The notes under the pieces are model-generated. The model made no database searches. It was not told the origin of the DNA and saw only the letters and a list, made by a program, of their open reading frames with translations. 64,000 nt of DNA from Branchiostoma floridae (Eukaryota > Chordata > Leptocardii > Amphioxiformes > Branchiostomatidae). Where the stretch lies: the NCBI RefSeq assembly GCF_000003815.2, contig NC_049988.1, forward strand, positions 4,679,492 to 4,743,491, in the 5' to 3' direction. Both the position numbers and the translations under genes were made by a program. This document shows, in pieces, positions 54,325 to 64,000 of this stretch; positions within the stretch are counted from its first letter, which is position 1; each line of letters opens with the position of its first letter.

Positions 54325-57300
54325 GTACGTTTCTTGCGGATTTTCTTGTAACTGCAGGCGTGTTTTTGCTAGGATCTTTGAAACAGGACAAATAAGAATA
54401 CTATTGACAGTTTTATATGCTTTGTGGTTTGTAAGTTTACGTTATACAAATTCACATCATAGAACCTAATCAAGCAATGTATTTTTTTTCTAATAGTAGT
54501 AAGAGAAACGTGGTCATGCTAAAAGACCATAAAGATAATAATCTTACATATTTTCAACAGCACTTTCCAAAGAACATCCCACCTAATGCAGTGTATCTAG
54601 ATGTGGAGGGGACAAAAATCACAACGATACCAAAGGGAGTCTTCAACAAACTACACCACCTTATAGGTAAAAAAAGTCTTTAAAAAAAGAGAAATATTTT
54701 TTTGGGGGAAATCAGTAGATAGCCATGCATTTTGAACTTTTCATGTGAAAAAAGAGACTCTTTTTTTACAAAACCATGCTTTTTTTTCACCGACGTTTGT
54801 GACTCATCTTTTACTGTAGCAGCGACACCTATGCTGCAGTACAATGTAAACCAGTTGGAATTGCCATGGGAAAGGTTGCATAACATATCACGTTATCAAA
54901 GCCACACGGCAATACCTACACTCATTACCTCCATGATGATGGAGGTATTGTTTTGGGTCCCGACGGTGTATGGGGATATATCTCAAGAACCGCTGATGGG
55001 ATTGCAATGAATTTTAGTATGTAGGTAGGTGGATGTATTGTACCGGTGTTGGTATATTTTGGACCACCTGTCGGTTGAACTTGATACTGCAGCATCTTTT
55101 TAAAATGTCCTTAGCCATGGCCTAGCTGTGTTGTTGATTATTAGGTGGTAAAAGAGCGCTAAAATTAGGTGGTAAAGCTGACTGTGGTAAAAATGTGGTA
55201 AAATTGTACCCTGAAATTACTGTTATAACATGCTACATTTCTACAGGTTTGATTCTGGACCAGAACCAAATATCAACCATCGAACCCGGTGCATTTCAGG
55301 GCCTCACAAATATGTCACTGCTTTCACTCTCAACCAACCCGGGATTGTCTCTAACCAAAGTCGACCCGCTTATTTTGAAGGATATTCAAAACTTGACCAG
55401 GTTCCTTGCTCAGAATAATAAACTTATAACCATCCCAACCAAATTCTTCTCAGAAAACAAAAACCTAAGAGAAGTTGATCTCCAAAATGCCGGCCTGTTG
55501 GAACTACAACCAGGGTGCTTTTCAAACTTGAAGAACCTTTTCATTGTAGATCTCAGCAAGAATCAAATTGATAAAATTGGCGCAAATGTTTTCACCGGAA
55601 GTTCCAACTTTCAGACTTTACTACTAAGTAACAGTCAGGTGAAATCTATTGAGCCACGCGCGTTCGAAACTCAAGAAGAGATGCTTTTCCTCATGATAGA
55701 CCATAATATGCTGGTATCCGTTCGTAGTGCTTTGCTTGGGCTCAAAAACCTTCTCACACTGGCACTCAATGACAATAAGATTGTTTCCCTCAATGAAGAC
55801 GACTTTAAGGATCTGGTGATGTTAAATTCTTTAGATTTAAGCAACAATGAACTGATGGATACGGGCAATGCATTGGCGAATCTTCGTTCTTTGGGAAGCT
55901 TGAACTTGAACAACAATCGTCTGACGAAACTGTCTTTCCAGGGCATGCCTTTGCTGACAGACATATCTGTAAGTAACAACCTTTTGCAATCCATACCCGA
56001 AAGACTGGACGTAATAACACATGCCCGGATTCTCGATATTTCAAACAACCCTATTCAGAGTCTACCCGGGGGACGATTCGCATCTCTTAACTCCCTTCTG
56101 AAGCTGGACATTTCGAACATTTCTGTAATCCAAGATGGCGGACTTGCACCTGATGCCTTGACCGGACTCCACAGTTTGGTTGAACTTAGGGTTGAAAATA
56201 ACGAGCTAAACAAAGTACCATCTCAGGCACTTTCCGCCGTAAAACAGATTCAAATACTCAGTCTTAGCCATAATAAGATAGAGACTCTTGACGAAAACGA
56301 CTTTGTTTCCGTGTCAAACGTATCTAACTTGCAGCTTGCCAATAACATGTTAGCAAAGGTACCCGAGAAAGCTCTCCGTCCCTTCACAAACCTGACCCAA
56401 CTTGACCTCTCAGGAAATCCTTTAGTACACATCTCTGATTGGTCGTTTGGAAACTCGACAACACTTTCCAGCTTGCGCTTGAGCAATGCCAAACTGTCAG
56501 TCATAGACCCTGCAGCGTTCCACGATCTAAAAGGTGTGCATTCTATCGACGTTACCAACAACAATCTAACATGGCTGCCAGGTGACCTCTTGAAATATGA
56601 CCGCGCTTTTCCGTTTTACCTGTACGCAGACCAGGGAAATCCTTGGTACTGTGACTGTCAGATGAAACCATTTTCAGAGGCCGTTAACGTTCCCGGTCAG
56701 TCAGTTATTACGAATATCCACTGTTCTGGTCCTGAAAAGTATAAAGGTCAAAATTTGGGAGACATTCCTCTGGCAAACCTCACCTGTGACTGTGAGCATC
56801 AGGAGGCGCCCTCTGTCGACACATCAGGGAGTGACAACAGCACTGCTGTCGGTCAACCCGCAAAACTTAGGTGAGGTATAGAGGAAATATTAATTTCCCC
56901 AAATGTAATGTCCTATTTGCGTTCATATTATTCCAACCTTATCTATTATACCGTTTTGGTTTATCTTAAGTACGTAATCATATAATATATATATATATAT
57001 ATATATGATTTTAATGGTAAACTTAAGATAGGAAAGTTTTAGACTGAAAGAAATTCAATTGGGATGTTTCAGTTGGTAGATAAACGTTGAGAACATGCGG
57101 TAGTTTTGCATCTTATTTCAACTTTTTCTTTCCCTACGTCCAGGTGTAAAGTGGGCGGCTGCCCGACGGCCCACCTGTTTTGGACCACCCCAAGGGGCTT
57201 CGTGATCTCTCCTCACCTCACCGAGTATACCGGATATGACGTACAAGACGACGGAACTCTCGTCATCATGGCTACCGTTGCCGAGGATGCCGGGAACTAC

Positions 57301-57375
57301 ACTTGCACGGCGGCCAACTACCTTGGGAAGGCTGAACAGAGTCATAAGCTTAAGCTAGATATTATTGAGACGTAG
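54196..57375 (+). CDS. Secreted LRR-Ig protein, copy A
   Basis: Exons 54196-54324, 54561-54666, 55247-56870 and 57144-57375 join with phases 0, 1, 2 to 696 aa. Residues 1-17 are a signal peptide (MKACVTILLCIVVGTSA). PCPPECECGELGPHG is a Cys-rich LRR N-cap. From about residue 44 to 541 there are some 19-20 leucine-rich repeats (consensus LxxLxLxxNxI). Residues 542-594 form an LRR C-cap (NPWYCDCQMKPF...CSGP...TCDC), and 595-690 one Ig domain with FW and DAGNYTC around the second Cys. It ends LDIIET with no membrane segment. The fold suits ligand binding; amphioxus has a large LRR-Ig expansion tied by others to innate immunity. Downstream AATAAA at 57964. Tandem paralogue at 58305. Confidence 0.93.
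54561..54666 (+). CDS. LRR-Ig A exon 2 (first LRR)
   Basis: Acceptor ATATTTTCAACAG ends at 54560; donor GTAAAA at 54667. Encodes HFPKNIPPNAVYLDVEGTKI and TTIPKGVFNKLHHLI, one LRR, ending after the first base of a Gly codon. Confidence 0.85.
54926..55060. repeat. Dispersed repeat fragment in intron 2 of LRR-Ig A
   Basis: ATTACCTCCATGATGATGGAGG edge followed by ATATCTCAAGAACCGCTGAT, as at 4495-4640. It is absent from the corresponding place in copy B. Confidence 0.5.
55247..56870 (+). CDS. LRR-Ig A exon 3 (main LRR array and LRRCT)
   Basis: Acceptor CATTTCTACAG ends at 55246; donor GTGAGG at 56871. A single 1624-nt exon. The open frame begins upstream in the intron, but the homology and phase fix the start at 55247. 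Confidence 0.93.
56983..57006. repeat. (AT)n in intron 3 of LRR-Ig A
   Basis: About 12 AT units; the same site in copy B has more than twice as many. Confidence 0.9.
57144..57375 (+). CDS. LRR-Ig A exon 4 (Ig domain)
   Basis: Acceptor CCCTACGTCCAG ends at 57143; completes an Arg codon and runs CKVGGCPTAHLFW to DAGNYTCTAANYLG and the TAG stop at 57373. Confidence 0.93.
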
Positions 57376-58304
57376 TCAATAGCGGAAATGACAAAATCTT
57401 TTGAGTTGAACTATTTCGTCCATGGGGTAATTTTCTTTAAAGCTGTCTAGATAACTCCCTGTACTAGATAAAGCAGGGTACGTTGGACTCTGACCCATCG
57501 GTCAAATAATCTAGCTTTCATTGTAAACAATGGTTAATGCACCATGTGACTTGTATGTTTTCCGTAGACCAAAGTCTTTTGCAATAGCAGTGCACGTTTC
57601 TCCTACATAGGAGCCAGTGAATAGTAAGGTACGTCACTTAACCGACTGCATTTAGACTGTTAGTTGCCATAACGTTGCATAAAACTGTGTTAGTTGCCTA
57701 TGTTAGTGTATAAGAGATATCTGAGTGTAATAAGACAATATTTAGGTTAACAGAAACGTATAATGACATTTCATGTATACTTCGTCCTATTGGGGACACA
57801 TTTCGAAGCATTCAAAAGACTAAGTTTGATGATTTGACATTACTACTGTACTATGTCAAGTTGTGGGGTGTAAATCATATAAAATTGCTCCCCTCTTAGC
57901 TTTACATGGCATATGTCTGAACAAAAACAAATAAGTGCATTATTGTGGTGAAATCATTGGTCAAATAAACCTTTAGACAGAAATTGATATGGTCAGAATG
58001 TGCACTCACACAAGGTGACTTTTCAACGAAAGATCCTAATGAAGTTAAGTATTCCACCGAGATTTACAATAACAACGTTTATTACCTTTACATCTAGAAA
58101 TATTAGCTCCGTCCAACAGAATGCCTACTGTTTGCTCAGGCTAAGAGAAGTAATGTTTGCACTTTCTGCAAGCTAGTAACATTAATACTTATTGTAAGGG
58201 CCAAGTTAACATTACCCATGCTTACTGTTTGTCCAAGTTTTCAGTATTAATACTTACTAGATCTGTTTGACCAAGTTAACAGGGTTTATGCTCACTGTTT
58301 GAAG
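57376..58304. promoter_or_regulatory. 3' flank of copy A and promoter region of copy B
   Basis: 57376-57960 aligns with 61845-62440. AATAAA at 57964. From 58204 to 58300 a short motif, CAAGTTAACA then ATGCTTACTGTTTG or ATGCTCACTGTTTG, occurs twice, with further partial copies at 58118 and at 62610-62685. Its repetition just upstream of the start codon is suggestive of regulation, nothing more. Confidence 0.45.
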
Positions 58305-58430
58305 ATGAAGCCTCGCATCATCGCTATTCTGTGTATCCTGTACGTGGTCTCTGGGCGTGGTTCGTGCCCAAGAAACTGCTCCTGTGGGGAGCTGGGTCCT
58401 CATGGCGTCATCTGCACCGGTGAAATAACG
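58305..58430 (+). CDS. LRR-Ig B exon 1 (signal peptide, LRRNT)
   Basis: 42 codons, MKPRIIAILCILYVVSGRGS then CPRNCSCGELGPHGVICTGE, donor GTATAC at 58431. The CSCGELGPHG block matches copy A; the signal peptide does not. Confidence 0.85.
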
Positions 58431-61424
58431 GTATACCTTTATTTTTCTTTACCGTAGCAATTGCTAGGTCTCCTTTTATAGCAGTCAAACACATAACGTA
58501 TGGCAGTGATCACAAAGCCGACATTTTTTGCGCGGGGATTTGAGGGTGCGTTTACTTCATTGACAAGGATGTACTTAGCCTGACTAAACCTCGCTGATAG
58601 CAGCCCGCCCAACGTCCGACCAGACCGGCCTCCCAGCATATAGCAGCCCCATCAAAGTTTGGCAGGCCTCCTAGAAGGAAGGGGCCAGTAACAGCCCCAT
58701 GCAGACAGAAATTTTTGTGTTACACAGACAAGTAAACTCCAGCCTACTTCTGCTGCCGTGATTTAGGTCGTAGACTTTTACTTAATTTTGTCTCAAGAGG
58801 CCCGTCCGATTTCACCATATGCACTTATATTCAAGTAGCATATTTCTAAATCATTGGTTACTGTTTTTGGAGACCAACGCAACCTTGGTACTAGAACGTT
58901 AGCAGTCTCAAAGAAAAAGCACCTAATCATGAAATTATAACTACCGATGGATTCTTCCTCAAAATTCAGAGTAGATTTTTTCAAATTATCTTCAGGTTTG
59001 TTCTGATGTCTGATCATGAATAGCCACTGTATTGCCAATAATTACAATTGCGTACCTGAAAATAATTGATTATAGTATGCAAAACATTTAAACTATTGTA
59101 TACAATAAAACCTTTATGGCTGCTAATGCCAATAATTAAATCTACACTGGTGAACTACAGCAATAANNNNNNNNNNNNNNNNNNNNNNNNNNNNNNNNNN
59201 NNNNNNNNNNNNNNNNNNNNNNNNNNNNNNNNNNNNNNNNNNNNNNNNNNNNNNNNNNNNNNNNNNNNNNNNNNNNNNNNNNNNNNNNNNNNNNNNNNNN
59301 NNNNNNNNNNNNNNNNNNNNNNNNNNNNNNNNNNNNCACATCTCTCTCTCTCTCTCTCCCTTCTCTCGGTATCCCTCTTTCTCTCTCTATCTCATGCACA
59401 TACAGACACAGACAGATAAGTATATGAATTGATTTGAAGACCTTATAGGATTGTACAAACGTCTGTCCTTTGATTTCATTGTTTTGACATATAAAAATGT
59501 GCTTAATTAATTGTTTGATTAGTTGTGCATTTATAAACGATACTTGTTTCACATTTGCCTTTCCAATCCAGAAGGGTTTGGGGTATGTTTGAATTTTGAA
59601 TTGATTGCCAGTCTTCTCTGTAAATTGATCTTATAGACCCATGTACATCATTTGTGCTGAGTGAAAATTGTTTTATGTCCCGTTTCACAGGTTTGCTTCT
59701 GGACGGGAATCAACTAACAATCATAGAACCCGGTGCTTTTGATGGCCTCACCAACCTGTCACTGCTCTCACTCTCAAGCAACCCAGGATTGTCTCTAGCC
59801 AAAGTTGACCCTTCAATTTTGAAAGACGTGAAGAATTTGACCAGTTTTCTTGCTAAAGATAATAAACTAGAAATCATACCGACCAACTTCTTTGCAGAAA
59901 ACAAAATGTTAAGAGAGGTATATCTAAAAAGTGCTGGTTTGACAAAACTGCAGACTGCCTCTTTTTCAAACCTTAAGAACCTAGTGATCGTTGATGTAAG
60001 CAAAAATGAAATTGACAATATCAGGGCCAACATATTCACGGGAAGTTTAAAAATTCAGACTCTAAACCTGAGCAACAGTCAGATAAAATCTATTGAGCCA
60101 CGCGCGTTCGAAACTCAAGACGAGATGCTTTTCCTCATGCTAGACCATAATATGCTGGTATCTGCTCGTAGTGCTTTGCTTGGCCTTAAAAATCTTCTCA
60201 CACTGGCACTCAACGACAATGAGATTGAGTTCCTCAATGAGGACGACTTTAAGGATCTGGTTATGTTAAATTCTTTAGATTTAAGCAACAATGAACTGAT
60301 GGATACGGGCAATGCATTGGCGAATCTTCGTTCTTTGGGAAGCTTGAACTTGAACAACAATCGTCTGACGAAACTGTCTTTCCAGGGCATGCCTTTGCTG
60401 ACAGACATATCTGTCAGTAACAACCTTTTGCAGTCCATACCCGAAAGACTGGACGTAATAACATATGCCCGCATTCTGGATATTTCAAACAACCCTATCC
60501 AAAGTTTGCCCGGGGGACGATTCGCATCTCTTAACTCCCTTTTGAAGCTGGACATTTCGAACATTTCTGCAATCCAAGATGGCGGACTTGCACCCGACGC
60601 CTTGACCGGACTCCACAGTTTGGTTGAACTTCGGGTTGAAAGAAACGAGCTAAGCAAAGTACCCTCAAATGCACTTTCCGCGGTAAAACAGATTGAAATT
60701 CTCAGTCTTAGCCACAATAAGATAGAGACTCTTGACGAAAACGACTTTGTTTCCGTGTCAAACGTATCTAACTTGCAGCTTGCCAATAACATGTTAGCAA
60801 TGGTACCGGTGAAATCTCTTCGTCCCTTCACAAACTTGACCCAACTTGACCTCTCAGGAAATCCTCTGGTACACATCCCTGATTGGTCGTTTGGAAACTT
60901 GACAACGCTTTCCAGTTTGCGCTTGAGCAATGCCAAATTGTCAATCATTGACCCCGCAGCTTTCCATGGTCTAAAAAGTGTGCATTCTATCGACGTTACC
61001 AACAACAATCTAACATGGCTGCCAGGTGACCTCTTGAAATATGACCGCGCTTTTCCATTTTACCTCTACGCTGACCAGGGAAATCGCTGGTACTGTGACT
61101 GTCAGATGAAACCATTTTCACAGGCCGTTAACGTTCCCGGTCAGTCAGTTATTACTAATATCCACTGCTCCGGTCCTGAAAAGTATAAAGGTCGAAATTT
61201 GGGAGACATTCCTCTGGCAAACCTCACCTGTGACTGTGAGCATCAAGAGGCGCCCTCTGTCGACACATCAGGGAGTGACAACAGCACTGCTGTCGGTCAA
61301 CCCGCAAAACTTAGGTAAGGCATAGAGGAAATATTAATTTTCCCAAATATAATGTCCTATTTGCGTTTCATATTATTCCAGCCTAATCTATTATACCGTT
61401 TTGGTTTATCTTAAGTACGTAATC

Positions 61425-61484
<60 letters not shown>

Positions 61485-61844
61485 TTTTATGGTAAACTGA
61501 AGATAGGAAAGTTTTAGACTGAAAGAAATTCAATTGGGATGTTTCAGTTGGTAGATAAACGTTGAGAACATGCGGTAGTTTTGCATCTTATTTCAACTTT
61601 TTCTTTCCCCACGCCCAGGTGTAAAGTGGGCGGCTGCCCGACGGCCCACCTGTTTTGGACCACCCCAAGGGGTTTTGTGATCTCTCCTCACCTCACTGAG
61701 TATACCGGATATGACGTACAAGACGACGGAACTCTCGTCATCATGGCTACCGTCGTTGAGGATGCCGGGAACTACACTTGCACGGCGGCCAACTACCTTG
61801 GGAAGGCTGAACAGAGTCATAAGCTTAAGCTAGATATTTATTGA
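58305..61844 (+). CDS. Secreted LRR-Ig protein, copy B (one exon missing in a gap)
   Basis: Tandem paralogue of copy A. Exon 1 58305-58430, exon 3 59691-61314 (1624 nt, same length as in A) and exon 4 61619-61844. The 106-nt exon 2 of copy A has no counterpart in readable sequence between 58431 and 59690 and probably lies in the 170-N gap. Signal peptide MKPRIIAILCILYVVSG, LRRNT, LRR array, LRRCT and Ig as in A. The C terminus differs: one extra T before the end changes LDIIET to LDIY and an earlier TGA. No membrane anchor. AATAAA at 62442. Nearly identical to A from the seventh or so LRR to the Ig domain, but clearly diverged before that. Confidence 0.9.
58576..58735. mobile_element. Relative of the TAGYCTG MITE family in intron 1 of LRR-Ig B
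   Basis: Starts TAGCCTGACTAAACCTCGCT, contains ATAGCAGCCCGCCCAACGTC and ends TTTTTGTGTTACACAGACA, all shared with 25249-25347. No clear flanking duplication. Confidence 0.55.
59167..59336. other. Assembly gap, 170 N
   Basis: In the intron region of LRR-Ig B next to a CT microsatellite (59337-59395), which may have caused the gap. Large enough to hold the missing 106-nt exon 2. Confidence 0.97.
59691..61314 (+). CDS. LRR-Ig B exon 3 (main LRR array and LRRCT)
   Basis: Acceptor CCGTTTCACAG ends at 59690; donor GTAAGG at 61315. Same length and phases as in copy A. Confidence 0.93.
61428..61481. repeat. (AT)n in intron 3 of LRR-Ig B
   Basis: About 27 AT units, expanded relative to copy A at an otherwise near-identical site. 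Confidence 0.9.
61619..61844 (+). CDS. LRR-Ig B exon 4 (Ig domain)
   Basis: Acceptor CCCACGCCCAG ends at 61618. Nearly identical to exon 4 of copy A until ATTTATTGA, where one additional T gives a Tyr and a TGA stop two codons earlier. Confidence 0.92.
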
Positions 61845-62687
61845 GACGTAGTCAATAGCGGAAATGACAAAATCTTTTGAGTTGAACTATTTTGTCCATG
61901 GTGTAATTTTCTTTGAAGCTGTCTATATGTAACTCAAGGTACTAGATAAGGCAGGGTACGTTGGACTCTGACCCATCGGTCAAATAATCTAGCTTTCATT
62001 GTAAACAATGGTTAATGCACCATGTGACTTGTATGTTTTCTGTAGACCAAAGTCTTTTGTAATAGCAGTGCACTTTTCTCCTACTTAGAATCCCATGAAT
62101 AGTAAGGTAGATCACTTAACCCCTTGATTTTAGACTGTTAGTTGCCAAAAATTATTGTATTAAACGTTGTTAGCTGTCTATGTTACTATGTAAGAGATCT
62201 GGAAGTAGTAAGACAAATGTCTAGATGAACAGAAACTCAAATTGACCATGTTAACACTTCCTGTATTTTTTGTCCTCTTGGACACATTTCTGTAAATTCT
62301 ACAGCCAAACCGTGATCTTCGACGGAGTGTCCCAATGACTATGTTGTTTTGACATTCCCCATGTCTGTCAAGTTCTGAAATTTGAATCATTTAAAATTGT
62401 TACCCTCTTGGCTTTACATGTCATTTGTCTGAACAAAAACAAATAAATTGCATTCGCAGGGTCAAAAATACCTTTCGCCTGAAATTGATATGTTCTTATT
62501 TTACACTTATAGAAAGTGACCTAAATACGAAAGATCCTAATAATGTGAAGTATGTTGACCAACAATTACAATAACGACGTCCATCGATATTACCTTCACA
62601 TCTAAATATTTTTGCTCCGTTAACAGCGTGAATGCTTGTTGTTTATACAAGTTAACAACATGAATGCTTACTCTTTGTCCAAATTAG
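61845..62687. other. 3' flank of LRR-Ig B, end of the duplicated segment
   Basis: Aligns with 57376-58290, including ACAATAAC...ACATCTA...TTGCTCCGT and the CAAGTTAACA/ATGCTTACT motif. The similarity stops where the MITE at 62688 begins. Confidence 0.7.
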
Positions 62688-62894
62688 GCTGCGGCCACAT
62701 TTCCAAACCGGGGCCCGGCCGGGATGTTTGCGCAAATGAAAAATTACAGTATTTATCAAGAAACTACAAATAGGAATTATGCTCACGACTAATTATTTTA
62801 CGTTCTGTGTGTTTTGTTGTCTTTTGTATATCCTAATATGTTCCTATAAGCTACCCGGCCGGGGTCCCAGTTTGGAAGTGTGACCACAGTCTTA
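62688..62894. mobile_element. TIR MITE with CCAAACCGGGGCCCGGCCGG ends
   Basis: Left GGCTGCGGCCACATTTCCAA and GGGGCCCGGCCGGG; right CCCGGCCGGGGTCCCAG and GTTTGGAAGTGTGACCACAG. AT-rich centre. Same family as 33151-33690. Confidence 0.7.
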
Positions 62895-62897
62895 ACA

Positions 62898-63219
62898 GGA
62901 GTTTCAGCCTAATAATTATACTAGAAGTAGTCGTTGCAGACGTGAAAATTATTGGGCAGTTTTAAAAGTGCAACCGATGGAAGCCATGACTGTAGTTGCC
63001 AACTTGGTAAATGATACCAGTTTACCACACTACTACTTTTTCTACACTAGCCTTTTTAGTTGCGATGTACATGTCACTTTTAATCTTGTTACAACCTTTA
63101 TGGCATCTATTTGATTGTTAAAAAAAGCCGTTGTTTTACACATCTTGTTTTCCCGCGCTATCTTACTTTTTCGCACTCTGCATAGGATGTCATCTATGAA
63201 ATTTACTTGTTCTGGCCTA
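62898..63219. mobile_element. Left-truncated Harbinger-like MITE
   Basis: Interior (GTAGTTGCCAACTTGG, AATGATACCAGT) and right end GATGTCATCTATGAAATTTA/CTTGTTCTGGCC match 40052-40528; the left end is missing, next to the MITE ending at 62894. A further scrap lies at 63640-63715. Confidence 0.65.
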
Positions 63220-63231
63220 ATGTATCTTATA

Positions 63232-63468
63232 TCACTTTTCCACTAGGACGACCGCTCTCCGCGACCTAAAATTTCAGAGATCGCGGAACGAATTATAAAA
63301 AAAATCGAATATCTGTACGTTTTGTGTCTTTTGTTCTCTTTTCAGTCACATTTTCATATCTTGTATGATATACACAGTATGAAATGGAAGGTTATATACA
63401 TTTGCTTAAGGTCATGACAGTACATGTGTGAGCGCGACGCGATCGAGTTTTAAGTAGAAAGAGGAATT
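63232..63468. mobile_element. Diverged copy of the 41112 MITE
   Basis: CACTTTTCCACTAGGACGAC at the left, GAGCGCGACGCGATCGAG and AAGTAGAAAGAGG at the right. Confidence 0.55.
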
Positions 63469-64000
63469 AGTTTTAAAGTGAAATGGAATGTGTCACTAAA
63501 AAGCTAGGCTATTGATCATCGAACGATGGGAGAAACCACTTAAGTCTGTAATGGCCTGACATGTCAAAAGTAATTTGGTCAAGAACACAGTTCGGAACCC
63601 CAAGGCATTTATATCATATGTCAATGTTGAAAAGTCTAGTTTTGATAGTATTAAAAGGTGGCACGAATGTATGTTGTAGTCATGACTATAGTTTTCAACT
63701 TGGCAAATGATACCAGTATATATCAATCTAAAACTTTCTATAAACCTTAGAGGTTCGCCTTTATTTAATGTTGAAATTAATTCCAAGCTTCCCCTATTCA
63801 CACAAACATTCGTTCATGTTGCTCAGCGTTTTTTTAGCCCTATTGTTATAATACATAAAATTTTCTAACTTCATATATTTATGAAATGTCTACTTTATAC
63901 ATGGGGTGGGTAGGGGTGTTTTGGTGCACAGGACGTAAGTCGTTTAAGTTTGTTCAATTATTGTATCTGATGTTATTCTATCTGTATTCATTTATTTATA

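Noticed and set aside
55671-61008. Long minus-strand frames opposite the LRR exons (up to 297 codons)
   Set aside because: Shadows of the plus-strand LRR coding sequence; they translate to Ser/Leu/Phe-rich text with no domain.

Overview
The window reads as nuclear DNA of a chordate-grade marine invertebrate, most likely an amphioxus (Branchiostoma). The grounds are intron-containing genes with canonical GT/AG sites, no bacterial operon structure, long CA/CT microsatellites, a very high density of small terminal-inverted-repeat (TIR) elements, and the gene families present: a secreted SUEL/rhamnose-binding lectin and LRR-Ig proteins, a combination known to be strongly expanded in amphioxus. 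The organism call is inference from family content, not from a database match. There are three assembly gaps (15108-15207, 19834-20820, 59167-59336).

Layout. (1) 106-2172, minus strand: a complete two-exon gene for a 114-aa secreted single-domain SUEL lectin. (2) 2.2-15.1 kb: no convincing host gene; nested TIR elements, a LINE reverse-transcriptase remnant and a minisatellite with a 153-bp dimeric higher-order unit. (3) 15304-49376, plus strand: one 34-kb five-exon gene whose exons join in phase to 515 aa. It has a signal-like N terminus, a Cys-rich basic region and a C-terminal domain resembling peptidase C13 (legumain-like, clan CD) in which the expected catalytic His-Gly and Cys are replaced. 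Its 20.5-kb and 10.5-kb introns are packed with transposons and satellites. (4) 54196-57375 and 58305-61844, plus strand: two tandem LRR-Ig genes encoding secreted LRRNT-LRR-LRRCT-Ig proteins. Their 3' two thirds are nearly identical while the first LRRs differ much more, suggesting partial gene conversion. Exon 2 of the second copy is missing, probably inside the 59167-59336 gap. (5) 62.6-64 kb: the downstream edge of the duplication, then more TIR elements.

The genes do not form an operon or an obvious pathway. What they share is that all are predicted to be secreted, and two of the families (SUEL lectin, LRR-Ig) are pattern-recognition-type families of amphioxus. An innate-immunity neighbourhood is a reasonable inference only. 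The most unusual protein is the catalytically degenerate C13-like gene. The most informative non-coding structures are a side-by-side empty and filled insertion site proving a TTA target duplication (39844-40571), 99-107-bp elements with 9-bp target duplications nested inside other elements, and a mariner copy whose transposase has collapsed to a 99-codon DNA-binding-domain ORF.

All coordinates and splice joins were made by eye from the sequence; identity and difference counts are hand counts.
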